Shown here: in pieces, positions 11,507 through 19,471 of the stretch
Position numbering within the stretch: the first letter of the stretch is position 1
Layout: each line of letters begins with the position of its first letter
Source: Novosphingobium subterraneum
GTDB lineage: Bacteria; Pseudomonadota; Alphaproteobacteria; Sphingomonadales; Sphingomonadaceae
Length of the DNA: 64,000 bases
Assembly (NCBI RefSeq): GCF_000807925.1
Contig: NZ_JRVC01000001.1
Span: 124,001-188,000, forward strand
Direction: 5' to 3'
Translations under genes and position numbers: made by a program
Notes under the pieces: model-generated
Database searches by the model: none
What the model saw: the letters and a program-made list of their open reading frames with translations, nothing else
Told to the model about the DNA's origin: nothing

Positions 11507-12166
11507 TCAGCCCCTTAGTTCCCCGAGCTTTGCTTTTGCCGCACGAAGCGCCGCGTTGACCTCAACCTTGCGGTTGAACTGCTTCTCCCTTGCCAGAGCA
11601 TTTTCGAGGCGCGCGATCTCGCGTTCGATCTGTGCGGCCTCTTCCGCCCGGGCAACACGCACCGCAATCGGCTCGTCGTCGCTCCGCCGGGGCGGTAGCA
11701 GAGGCTCGAGCAGCCGCGCATAGAGCGTGCCCATGTCCAGCGCGGTGGGCAGAGCCTGACGCGGTGCATCCCCCGCTTCCCAAGCGGTGAAGGCGTGCGT
11801 TGCAGTGACCCACTTGCCCGCCTCCGCCTGACTGGGGCGCTTCCACGCCATTGCCATCCGAGTGCGCCCGGCATGGTTGAGTTCGAGGATCAAAGGCCGC
11901 GGAATGGCCTTCTCGATCGCCACCAGCACCGCCGGTTCGACGTCCGGCGCATGGAGGTCGATCGCGATGACCGCTATTTCCTCGACGTCTGCCGAAGGTC
12001 GTAGGTTCAACCGATCCGCGCGAAGCACGTGGGTCCACTCCATGCGCTCGACCTGATCGACGAATTTGGCCTGCATAGCGCGCGGAACCTGCGCGGCGCC
12101 GTATATCCGGCTCTTCGGGATCGCGCGGCCAAATGCCGTTCGCGGCGGCCACGCATAGAGGGTCAC
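11507..12166 (-). CDS. DUF4391 family protein of the defence operon
   Basis: The 219-residue protein overlaps the helicase stop by 4 bases (ATGA) and so is translationally coupled. It matches DUF4391 in layout: an N-terminal segment with PKSRIYGAA, a central VLRADRLNL...VEEIAVIAIDL, then LELNHAGRTRMAMAWKRP, and a C-terminal coiled coil (about 165-215, REIARLENALAREKQFNRKVEVN). No catalytic motif is visible. In defence islands DUF4391 proteins stand beside SNF2-type helicases and type III Mod genes, so it is probably a structural or adaptor subunit; this is inference. Confidence 0.75.
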   Translation of the reverse strand: MTLYAWPPRTAFGRAIPKSRIYGAAQVPRAMQAKFVDQVERMEWTHVLRADRLNLRPSADVEEIAVIAIDLHAPDVEPAVLVAIEKAIPRPLILELNHAGRTRMAMAWKRPSQAEAGKWVTATHAFTAWEAGDAPRQALPTALDMGTLYARLLEPLLPPRRSDDEPIAVRVARAEEAAQIEREIARLENALAREKQFNRKVEVNAALRAAKAKLGELRG

Positions 12167-15100
12167 GAAGCAGCTCCGGCCTCTGCCTGCTCCACAACGA
12201 CGAAGGCGATCAGTTCAAAGTCCTCAAGACCGCGGATGGTGTGGGAGAGCGCAGTGGTGGCACCGGCCGAGAACAGGCTGTCGAGATCCCGCTCCTCCTT
12301 GGCGTCAATCATAGCGCGGATTGCGGCGTTGAGCAGCTGGGACGGCCCGCTCATGTCCTGTCCGTCGGCCGTTCGGGCATTGAAGGGCCGGAATGCTGGC
12401 GGAACCGGGGCTGTCACGCCTTTGGCCGCAGTCCGCACCAGATCGAGCAGGCGCTTCACCTGGGTCTGATCGGCGACGACGCTCCCATCATTTCCCATGT
12501 AGATCAGATAGTAGGGATGCAGGCGGTTCTGCCGGTTGGCCGAAGCATCTCCGCCCACGGCTTTCAGCGCGAAGATGATGCCCGGCTCCAGCCCCTTGGC
12601 AGGTTCAGCCGGGACCACTGCATGAAGTCCCTTAGGCGTCGTGGCGAGGTCGCCGTGCTCTTTCACGTAGTTGAGCAGGTCCATGCGGAAATCGTTCAGC
12701 CCCAGGTCCGTGATCGAAATGCCGGTGCGCACATCCTCGAGCTCGATGACCTCTTCCTGCAACCGGCGCAGCTGTTCGCGGCGATAGGCTGTGTCGCTGG
12801 CTTTGGCGGTCAGGACATTGTCATCGCCGGTCGCGGTAACATCGGCGATGATCATGCGGTTTTCGACGCGCTCCTTGAGCTTGATGTAATCGTCGAGGGT
12901 GATGTCCGGCCAGTAGTTCGCCAGCTGGATCTGCGCATTGGGCGAGCCGATGCGGTCGATCCGCCCAAACCGCTGAATGATCCGGACGGGGTTCCAGTGA
13001 ATGTCGTAGTTCACCAGGAAGTCGCAGTCTTGGAGGTTCTGGCCCTCCGAGATGCAGTCGGTGGCGATTAGAATGTCGATCTCACCCGGCTCATCGGGCA
13101 TGATTGCCGCCTTCTCCTTTGAGCGCGGCGAGAACAGAGTCAGCAGCGTCTGGAAATCGTGCCCCTTGCCGAGCGTGGACTTCGGAGCGTCCGACCCTGT
13201 CACGCGCCCGGTGTGAAGGCGGTGCTGGGTGAGCATCTCGGCTGCGATCTGGTCATAGAGATAGTGCGCCGTATCAGCGAAGGCGGTGAAGATGATCACC
13301 TTGCGGTTGCCGGGGTTGATCGGCCGGTCCAGCTTCTCGCCGATCAGGCTCTTTAGATGCTGAAGCTTCTTGTCATGCTCAGGCGTGATGCGGGTCATCT
13401 CACCCAGAAGGGCATCGATCAGGGCGAGATCTGCTTCAAGATCATGTGCGAAGCCGGGCACGTCCATGTCCGCAAGATCGATCCGGACCTTGCCGCCGAC
13501 ACGGTAGGCCCCGAAACCCTCAAGCTCATCGTCTTCGGCCTCGAGTGTTTCGATGTCGTCAGCATAGTCGACGATCGAACTGGCGCCGCGGCCAGAGCGG
13601 TAGTCCTCAACCACCTCCAGCGTCTTGCGGATGTTGTCCGCCAATGAGCCCAAGGTCAGCCGGAATGCGTGGATTGAGCTTTCAAGGCGCTTCAGCAGGT
13701 TGACCGTCATCAGGGCCTGCAGGCTCTTGTCGCGATCGGCTTGCCGCAGCTTCCCACCACCGCTCGAGACGTCCGTGTCGTAGAGCGCCTCATACTTGGC
13801 GAGGCGGCTCGGCAGGATGTAGCTGGTTGGCGCGTAGACCGAGAGCTTGAGCAGCGTCAGCTGCGCAACAATCTCGTTGAGGTCCATGGCGCCAGGCACA
13901 TCGGTCAGCGGCGGCCGGAAGGACAATGGCTTCAGGCGCTGCGGGAAATGGCCGATGTCGGTCATGTCGTAGAAGGTCGTGATATGCTTGCGTGACCGGG
14001 CGATCGTCACGCTGTCGAGCAGCTCGAAGAAATCGAAATCGAGTTCTGTCAGGATCGTCTCCGCGGTCCTTTGCTCGGGCGGCAGTTTGGACCAGCGATT
14101 GAAGGCAGCCTGTGCCCGGCGGAAGATCTCCTCGACGCTGGCGGTGGTATTCAGCTTCTCCGACAGCGTGTCGGAGTGACCCTCATAGGCCAGGGCCAGC
14201 TGGTTGCGCAGATCATTGAACCGGTTGTTCACGGGTGTCGCGGACAGCATCAGCACCTTCGTCTTCACGCCGGCCCGGATGACCTGGTTCATGAGTTTCT
14301 GGTAACGGGTTTCTTTCTCCTTGAACGCATCGTTGTTCCGGAAGTTGTGGGACTCGTCGATCACCACCAGATCGTAGTTGCCCCAGTTCACCCGGTTGAG
14401 CGGAATGCCGTTCGATGAGCCCGAGCTGCGAGACAAGTCCGTGTGGCACAGGACGTCATAATTGAACCGATCCCGGGCGAACGGATTGGTTTTCAGGTTG
14501 GTGTTATAGTTCAGCCAGTTATCGGTCAGCTTCTTCGGACACAGCACAAGGACCGAGCGGTTGCGCAGTTCGTAGTACTTGATCACCGCCAGGGCGGTGA
14601 AGGTCTTCCCCAAACCGACGCTGTCCGCCAGGATGCAGCCGTTGAAGGTCTCGAGCTTGTTGATGATCCCGGTTGCTGCATCACGCTGGTAGTTGAACAG
14701 CTTCTGCCAGACGAGGCTCTCCTGATAGCCCGTCCGGTCATTGGGCAGAACGTCTTCATCGATATCCTCCAGGAACGCATGGAAGATATTGTAGAGCATA
14801 ATGAAATAGACGCGCTCGGGGGAATTCTCCCGATAGACCGAGGCGATGTGGTCGCAGATCGCCTCGGTGACATCTTCCACGCGCGACGGGTCGGACCAGA
14901 TGGTGTCGAAGAGCTGGATGTAGCTCTGGGTGTGCATCGCCTCGTCGAAGCGGTTCACGAAATTGGAAACAGCGTTGCCCTGAGCATAGCCCAAGTCGAC
15001 TGCCGTGAATCCCGATAGGGGCATGTAAGCGACGCTGGCCAGCGCTCCGTCAACCGCAAGAAACTGCTGCATTGGGGCCGAAGACGCATTCGACTTGAAG

Positions 15101-15450
15101 CGCGCCTTCTTCCGGATCCATTCAGCGCATTCCCGCGCGATCGCTCGCTGAGTCAGCCGGTTGCGAAGCTGGATCTCGAACTCTGAGCCGGAGAGACCGG
15201 CAACCCGTTTGGATTTAGGGATGAAGAACTCGCGGCGCTCACGCGTCTTCCCGTCTGTCGCACGCTCCGCAGTGAACGTCTGCTCGGTGAACAGAAATTG
15301 CAGCTCTTCGATCTGGTGAAGCTCCTTGCGCAGAGCCTCGAACGCGAAAATGGAGAAGCTTGATGCGGCAATGCGGAGCCGCTGGCCGCGCTTGATGTCT
15401 TTCTTGAGCTCGTCACCAAGCAGAACGTTGATGTTGTCGATTATCTGCAC
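12163..15450 (-). CDS. SNF2/superfamily 2 helicase with N-terminal PLD-like region
   Basis: First gene of the defence operon, 1095 residues. Residues 1-180 (MQIIDNINVLLGDELKKDIKRGQRLRI...) resemble the phospholipase-D-like front of defence helicases, although I cannot find a clean HxK(x)4D motif, so nuclease activity is unproven. The motor begins with ILADSVGLGKT near residue 275, then LVLCPKKLTDNW, the Walker B box VIDESHNF near 365, and MLSATPVNNR. The second half has ISEGQNLQDCDFLVNYDIHWNP and the arginine-finger motif IQRFGRIDRIGS near 830. This is a SWI2/SNF2-like dsDNA translocase. The 100 bases upstream hold no other gene, so an operon promoter is probably there. Confidence 0.88.
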   Translation of the reverse strand: MQIIDNINVLLGDELKKDIKRGQRLRIAASSFSIFAFEALRKELHQIEELQFLFTEQTFTAERATDGKTRERREFFIPKSKRVAGLSGSEFEIQLRNRLTQRAIARECAEWIRKKARFKSNASSAPMQQFLAVDGALASVAYMPLSGFTAVDLGYAQGNAVSNFVNRFDEAMHTQSYIQLFDTIWSDPSRVEDVTEAICDHIASVYRENSPERVYFIMLYNIFHAFLEDIDEDVLPNDRTGYQESLVWQKLFNYQRDAATGIINKLETFNGCILADSVGLGKTFTALAVIKYYELRNRSVLVLCPKKLTDNWLNYNTNLKTNPFARDRFNYDVLCHTDLSRSSGSSNGIPLNRVNWGNYDLVVIDESHNFRNNDAFKEKETRYQKLMNQVIRAGVKTKVLMLSATPVNNRFNDLRNQLALAYEGHSDTLSEKLNTTASVEEIFRRAQAAFNRWSKLPPEQRTAETILTELDFDFFELLDSVTIARSRKHITTFYDMTDIGHFPQRLKPLSFRPPLTDVPGAMDLNEIVAQLTLLKLSVYAPTSYILPSRLAKYEALYDTDVSSGGGKLRQADRDKSLQALMTVNLLKRLESSIHAFRLTLGSLADNIRKTLEVVEDYRSGRGASSIVDYADDIETLEAEDDELEGFGAYRVGGKVRIDLADMDVPGFAHDLEADLALIDALLGEMTRITPEHDKKLQHLKSLIGEKLDRPINPGNRKVIIFTAFADTAHYLYDQIAAEMLTQHRLHTGRVTGSDAPKSTLGKGHDFQTLLTLFSPRSKEKAAIMPDEPGEIDILIATDCISEGQNLQDCDFLVNYDIHWNPVRIIQRFGRIDRIGSPNAQIQLANYWPDITLDDYIKLKERVENRMIIADVTATGDDNVLTAKASDTAYRREQLRRLQEEVIELEDVRTGISITDLGLNDFRMDLLNYVKEHGDLATTPKGLHAVVPAEPAKGLEPGIIFALKAVGGDASANRQNRLHPYYLIYMGNDGSVVADQTQVKRLLDLVRTAAKGVTAPVPPAFRPFNARTADGQDMSGPSQLLNAAIRAMIDAKEERDLDSLFSAGATTALSHTIRGLEDFELIAFVVVEQAEAGAAS

Positions 15451-15550
15451 GGTTTACAGGATTCCTCCAATTCAGGACTGCATAAACCACGAAATCGATT
15501 GATGAAACAGGTCAGCGGCCTTCCGCAAAAAGCATGACGAGCATGCAACC

Positions 15551-15934
15551 TCAACGCCAAGGCAAAACCGTCTTGGTGGCCAGCATAGCTTGAGCGAGGT
15601 CTCGACCATCTGAAAGCCTGCAACTGGCAACGACACGGCCGTAGCTCTGCCCGTCCGCTGAACATCGCATCGCTGGCGCCCGCACGATGATGTGACCACT
15701 GTCGCGCTGGCCCTTCGGTCCACCTAGCAAACGAACCAAGGCATCTCTGGCCGCCACGGCAGAAGACGACGGGCATGGGTGCCCTCGCGAGCAGGTCCCA
15801 TCCATTTCGCGGGCTGCGATGCCGGCGATCCGGATCTTCGGCCCCTCCTTGCACCAGATCGGGCCATCTCCGTCCCAGACGGCAACGGGCGTGCAGACAA
15901 AGGTTGCAGCCGAGACGAGCGTAAGAAGCCCCAT
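15551..15934 (-). CDS. Thermonuclease (SNase-like) family protein
   Basis: The 127-residue product starts with a hydrophobic signal-like segment and then shows the staphylococcal-nuclease pattern: DGDGPIWC near residue 22 (the metal-binding Asp), IRIAGIAAREMDG near 34 (the catalytic Arg and Glu), ARDALVRLLGG and YGRVVASCRL with the second Arg. It ends with ...AQAMLATKTVLPW, where longer members continue. Such small secreted nucleases are common on sphingomonad mobile DNA. It is not clearly part of the defence operon; a gap of 100 bases separates them. Confidence 0.75.
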   Translation of the reverse strand: MGLLTLVSAATFVCTPVAVWDGDGPIWCKEGPKIRIAGIAAREMDGTCSRGHPCPSSSAVAARDALVRLLGGPKGQRDSGHIIVRAPAMRCSADGQSYGRVVASCRLSDGRDLAQAMLATKTVLPWR

Positions 15935-15964
15935 TAGTCGTGTCCTGTGCTGGCAGTGGTCAGC

Positions 15965-17431
15965 TTATGCCGCCGCGCGGCCTTGCTGGTCGCGATTGTC
16001 ATTGTCGGGTCGTGCCTTTCGAGATGCTCCCATGGAAAGAAACGCGCACAAGCGCTCCTCATCCTTTGCCATCCTGTATTTCGGGTTCTGGGTGAGTTCA
16101 GACCGTATGGCGTCGAGCTTTGCCCTCAGCTTGCCCGTCCGATCGTCGCGATACAGCGCCTCTTTTGTTCCAAACCTGCGTAGCATGTGGCCGAAAGCGA
16201 GAAGCAGCTCGGGGTGTTGGTGGATGAGATGATGGCCGAGCTCAGTGAAACTGCTGTAGCCGAAGCCAACCGGCTTTCCCGCCCTTGCGCTCTCGATGAG
16301 ATGGACGATGCGCGTAGCCGTAAGCAAGTCCGGGTATTCCCCGTCCAGACCGTATCCCATGGAACGAAGGCGGTCATTGAGGAGAGCCCATTCCTGATTT
16401 CGAGGCATGTCATGGTCATCGCGCGTGGCATCGAGGACAAACCGAAGCACTTGCTCGCGCAGATCATTCGCCCGGTCTTCTAGGACCTGCCTTGCAGCGG
16501 CCTGAGCAGCTGCGATCCTTTCCAAGTGCGCTGCTCTGAGTTCTTCGCGGAGCCTTGCTACCTCCTGGGCATAGTCGAAGACGATGATGGTCTCGCGGTC
16601 TACTTCGACCGTGATCTCATCCCACCGGACCAAGCGCTCGACCCACTCATCAACGATCTCATCGCCCTGAATGATCGGCTTGCGGTACCAGCATGTCATG
16701 ATGAAGCTTCCTGCCGCTTCCGACGCGGCAGCACTTCGTTCATCGACAACGAAAACGTTGGAGTTGTTGCCGAACAGGATGTCATCATCGGTCATGCGAC
16801 GATAGGTCGGATGGAAGTACGGCAAGACCCAGACGAGCGCCGCTCCTTCGGCACGATAGAACTCCTTCCGGCTCAGCACGACGTCCATGAAGGTTGTGCT
16901 CAGCTGCACCTCGAAGGCGAGTCTGTCGGTGTCTGTCCGCGCTGAAACGTCAGGTCGGCGCAGGCCGCAGAGACCCTCGCTTGCTTTCCAGGTCCTTTCT
17001 GAGGCCACATCCTTGAACCGTGGATCGGCCGAGAGGCTCCGCAAAAGAAGTGCCTTGACCCGCTTGTGCGCCCCGCTCTCCTGGGCACCGCGGTACTTCA
17101 TGGCCCTGATATCGGCTTCGCTCAGCTGCGTCCGCGTGACAGCGGGGCACGAGCCATCTTCATGGCGATGCCGGAAGAAGAACCGCTTGGTCGTGCTGCA
17201 CGCCAGATAAACCGGAACACCGCACGTCGCGCACACCAGGCGTGCGTCTTCACGTTTGACGAGCGCCTTAAGTCTCTGGCGTAGCAGAATTGCGCGCTCA
17301 TACCGGAATGCCCGGATCAACCGGCGGACATTGAGCACATGGCCAGTTCGCGGGTTCCTGACAGCGTCAATCTCGGGCTTTGTCACCGCCGATGCCCATG
17401 CCAGCGGATCGACGGTCGTGTTTCCAACCAT
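15965..17431 (-). CDS. DUF6035/CoiA-like protein with zinc-finger and nuclease-like core
   Basis: The 488-residue protein has a CATCGVPVYLACS segment near residue 65, with HRHEDGSC following, that looks like a zinc-binding finger. It then has RRPDVSART...LAFEVQLSTT near 160-180, a D...E-x-Q core that resembles the nuclease of CoiA-type competence proteins. Residues about 290-320 form a coiled coil (EVARLREELRAAHLERIAAAQ). This layout fits DUF6035. CoiA helps natural transformation in Gram-positives; DUF6035 proteins are found on mobile elements and have no firm function. The gene lies between the SNase-like gene and the WYL regulator, same strand. Confidence 0.65.
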   Translation of the reverse strand: MVGNTTVDPLAWASAVTKPEIDAVRNPRTGHVLNVRRLIRAFRYERAILLRQRLKALVKREDARLVCATCGVPVYLACSTTKRFFFRHRHEDGSCPAVTRTQLSEADIRAMKYRGAQESGAHKRVKALLLRSLSADPRFKDVASERTWKASEGLCGLRRPDVSARTDTDRLAFEVQLSTTFMDVVLSRKEFYRAEGAALVWVLPYFHPTYRRMTDDDILFGNNSNVFVVDERSAAASEAAGSFIMTCWYRKPIIQGDEIVDEWVERLVRWDEITVEVDRETIIVFDYAQEVARLREELRAAHLERIAAAQAAARQVLEDRANDLREQVLRFVLDATRDDHDMPRNQEWALLNDRLRSMGYGLDGEYPDLLTATRIVHLIESARAGKPVGFGYSSFTELGHHLIHQHPELLLAFGHMLRRFGTKEALYRDDRTGKLRAKLDAIRSELTQNPKYRMAKDEERLCAFLSMGASRKARPDNDNRDQQGRAAA

Positions 17432-17478
17432 GGTCGTCTCCTTTCCTTGTGGCAGCAGAATTCCCTCGCCCGGGAGGG

Positions 17479-18252
17479 CTAACAGCGTTCCAATCGCGCG
17501 CCCGCCTGTTTGAGCCCCCAGCGTCGCTCGACATAGAATTCGAGCGACTTGCGGACCTCGAAGCTCAGAACTTCCTGCGTGAACCCATATTCCAACCGGA
17601 CAGCGGCCTGCTGTTCTTCCGTCAGACTGCTCAGCGGCCGAAGCCGGATCTCGACGAACTCCTCCCAGTCAGCATCGCGCGGAAGGTCTTCGCCGACCGG
17701 TGCCACATCGAAGGTGCTGTCGGGATGGACCCGAACCGGAACATAATCGCGCCATTCGCGGTGGTGGAAACTCCACGCCCGAACGTGCAGGCGCTCGCCG
17801 TCGGAGGCAAAATGCGCCGGTGCGATCCATTGGTTCTGACGCAGCCCACTCGACATCGACACATAGCCGATCTCGATCTTCTGCCGCTGCTCGACCGCCT
17901 GCCATAGGCGACGCATCACAAATGGGGGGCACTGCCGGGCCGGTGATGGAAGAACAGAAAGGCCGCTCGATGTGGGATGGCCGACAAACTCATCCGGCGA
18001 GCCTGCATCCTCCACAAAAGGCAGGCCGCGATGGTGGGGGTTGGCAACATAACACTTTCGGACCGTGTCGTAGCGAGGCTTCGGCTCTGCAACCCGGTCG
18101 AGATATTCCCTCAGATCGATTGCCGCTTGCGGAGACGAGATCCCGAAACGCTCGATCAGGTCCTTGCGATTCACCTGTCCGCGCCAAGTCAGGCACCGGT
18201 CGAGATAGACCAGGCGGGCGAGCATTGCCGGCTTGAGTGCAGGATCGTCCAT
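17479..18252 (-). CDS. WYL-domain regulator (CapW/BrxR-like layout)
   Basis: The 257-residue protein has an N-terminal winged helix (residues about 10-60, VNRKDLIERFGISSPQAAIDLREYL). A WYL-type domain follows (about 125-185: RQKIEIGYVSMSSG, APAHFASDGERLHVRAWSFHHREWRDYV), then a C-terminal WCX-like part. This winged helix-WYL-WCX order is that of CapW and BrxR, repressors that guard CBASS, BREX and other defence operons and are thought to sense nucleic acid or nucleotide ligands. It is divergent from sbcD and upstream of the DUF6035 and SNase genes, so it may repress either side. The canonical WYL tripeptide is degenerate here. Confidence 0.75.
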   Translation of the reverse strand: MDDPALKPAMLARLVYLDRCLTWRGQVNRKDLIERFGISSPQAAIDLREYLDRVAEPKPRYDTVRKCYVANPHHRGLPFVEDAGSPDEFVGHPTSSGLSVLPSPARQCPPFVMRRLWQAVEQRQKIEIGYVSMSSGLRQNQWIAPAHFASDGERLHVRAWSFHHREWRDYVPVRVHPDSTFDVAPVGEDLPRDADWEEFVEIRLRPLSSLTEEQQAAVRLEYGFTQEVLSFEVRKSLEFYVERRWGLKQAGARLERC

Positions 18253-18265
18253 GTCCGAACCCTAC

Positions 18266-18293
18266 TTGACGAGCTACCGCCCGTCTATATAAA
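18266..18293 (+). promoter_or_regulatory. Putative sigma-70-like promoter of sbcDC
   Basis: TTGACG (18266-18271) and TATAAA (18288-18293) are separated by 16 bases, in the gap between the divergent WYL gene and sbcD. The -10 lies inside a strikingly AT-rich, nearly palindromic block (TATATAAAATTTATATG) that could also be bound by the neighbouring WYL regulator. Confidence 0.5.
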
Positions 18294-18325
18294 ATTTATA
18301 TGCACTTGGATTCGAGGACAGAATA

Positions 18326-19471
18326 ATGCGCATCTTGCACACCAGCGACTGGCATCTGGGCCGCCAATTTCATGGCCTGTCCCTCGATGAAGACCATGAC
18401 CACATTCTCGTCCAGATCCTCGCGGTGATCGATGATGAACGCCCCGATGTCGTGATCATCGCCGGCGATGTTTTTGACCGGGCAAACCCGCCCCAAAGCG
18501 CGATAACCCGCCTCTCGCAGTTCCTCACAACGGTGCGGGCAGCATCCGATGCAGCGATCGTTATCATCGCGGGCAACCACGATTCCGCCGCACAGATCGG
18601 TGCGATGGGCGTTCTTGCCGATGGCGGCGCGGCGATCGTGCGCGGACCATTGGATGAAGATGAGCGACCGCTCGTGGTTTCCGATGCGCATGGGCCAGTG
18701 GCCATTTCCGCCCTGCCCTTTGCCTTCGAATACGCCGCCCGCCTGTGTTTCGACGACGACGGCATCGGCTGCCCTGCAGATGTCATCCGGGCCCAGCTTG
18801 CCAGCGCTCGCAAGCACGTGGCCGAGGGAATGCGCTGGGTTGTCGTGGCCCATGCCTTTGTCGACGGCGCAGCAACCAGCGAAAGCGAACGTCCGCTCAC
18901 GCGCATGGTCGGCGGGATTGAGACGGTATCGGCGGCCGCCTTTGAGGGCGCACACTATGTGGCTCTTGGGCACCTTCACCGCCCGCAACCGGTGGGACTG
19001 GATCACATCCGTTATTCCGGCGCACCTTTGGCATTCGGATTCGATGAGGAAGGTCAGCAGAAGTCGGTCAGCCTGATCGACCTTGCGGCCGACGGCACTG
19101 TCACGGTGACCGAAGTGCCGCTGCGGCCGCTGCGTCAGGTCAGAACCATCCGAGGCAAGCTGCTCGAGCTGCTCGCGGCCGCGGAAGTGTCCAATGACAT
19201 CGTCCGCGTCGTTCTCACGGACGACACCCCGCAGATCGACCCGATGAAAAGGATCAGGGCCGTGTACCCCAATGCGGTCCAGCTCGCTTACGAACGCAAC
19301 GAGCGACCAGTAGAGCTGCGCCTCGAAGAGCAGCGCGCGGCGATTGATGACCCGCAGACGCTCTCCTCCGCATTCCTCGAGTTCATCCGTGGTGAGCCCC
19401 TGTCGGATGCGGAGGGGCAGATTGTGGCCTCCGCGCTGCAATCCTTCGCTACGATGGAGGAAGAAGCATGA
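18326..19471 (+). CDS. sbcD: Exonuclease SbcD, nuclease subunit of SbcCD
   Basis: The 381-residue protein carries the calcineurin-like phosphoesterase motifs of SbcD/Mre11 in order: DWH (ILHTSDWHLGRQ, residue 8), GDVFDR (near 48), AGNHDS (near 84), VVAHAF and GHLHRPQ (near 215). These bind two Mn ions for 3'-5' exonuclease and hairpin-opening endonuclease activity. The gene overlaps sbcC by 4 bases (ATGA), so the subunits are made together. SbcCD is usually chromosomal; a copy on a mobile element next to a WYL regulator may be recruited for defence or for anti-recombination maintenance. Confidence 0.95.
   Translation: MRILHTSDWHLGRQFHGLSLDEDHDHILVQILAVIDDERPDVVIIAGDVFDRANPPQSAITRLSQFLTTVRAASDAAIVIIAGNHDSAAQIGAMGVLADGGAAIVRGPLDEDERPLVVSDAHGPVAISALPFAFEYAARLCFDDDGIGCPADVIRAQLASARKHVAEGMRWVVVAHAFVDGAATSESERPLTRMVGGIETVSAAAFEGAHYVALGHLHRPQPVGLDHIRYSGAPLAFGFDEEGQQKSVSLIDLAADGTVTVTEVPLRPLRQVRTIRGKLLELLAAAEVSNDIVRVVLTDDTPQIDPMKRIRAVYPNAVQLAYERNERPVELRLEEQRAAIDDPQTLSSAFLEFIRGEPLSDAEGQIVASALQSFATMEEEA

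Noticed and set aside
4350..15450. Assignment of the defence operon to BREX or DISARM
   Set aside because: No PglZ, BrxC/L or DrmA/DrmB-like protein is seen; the genes are a type III Mod/Res pair with SNF2 helicase, DUF4391 and AlbA-type proteins.
18296..19441. A 381-codon minus-strand open frame antisense to sbcD
   Set aside because: It mirrors sbcD codons and lacks protein features; sbcD carries all phosphoesterase motifs.
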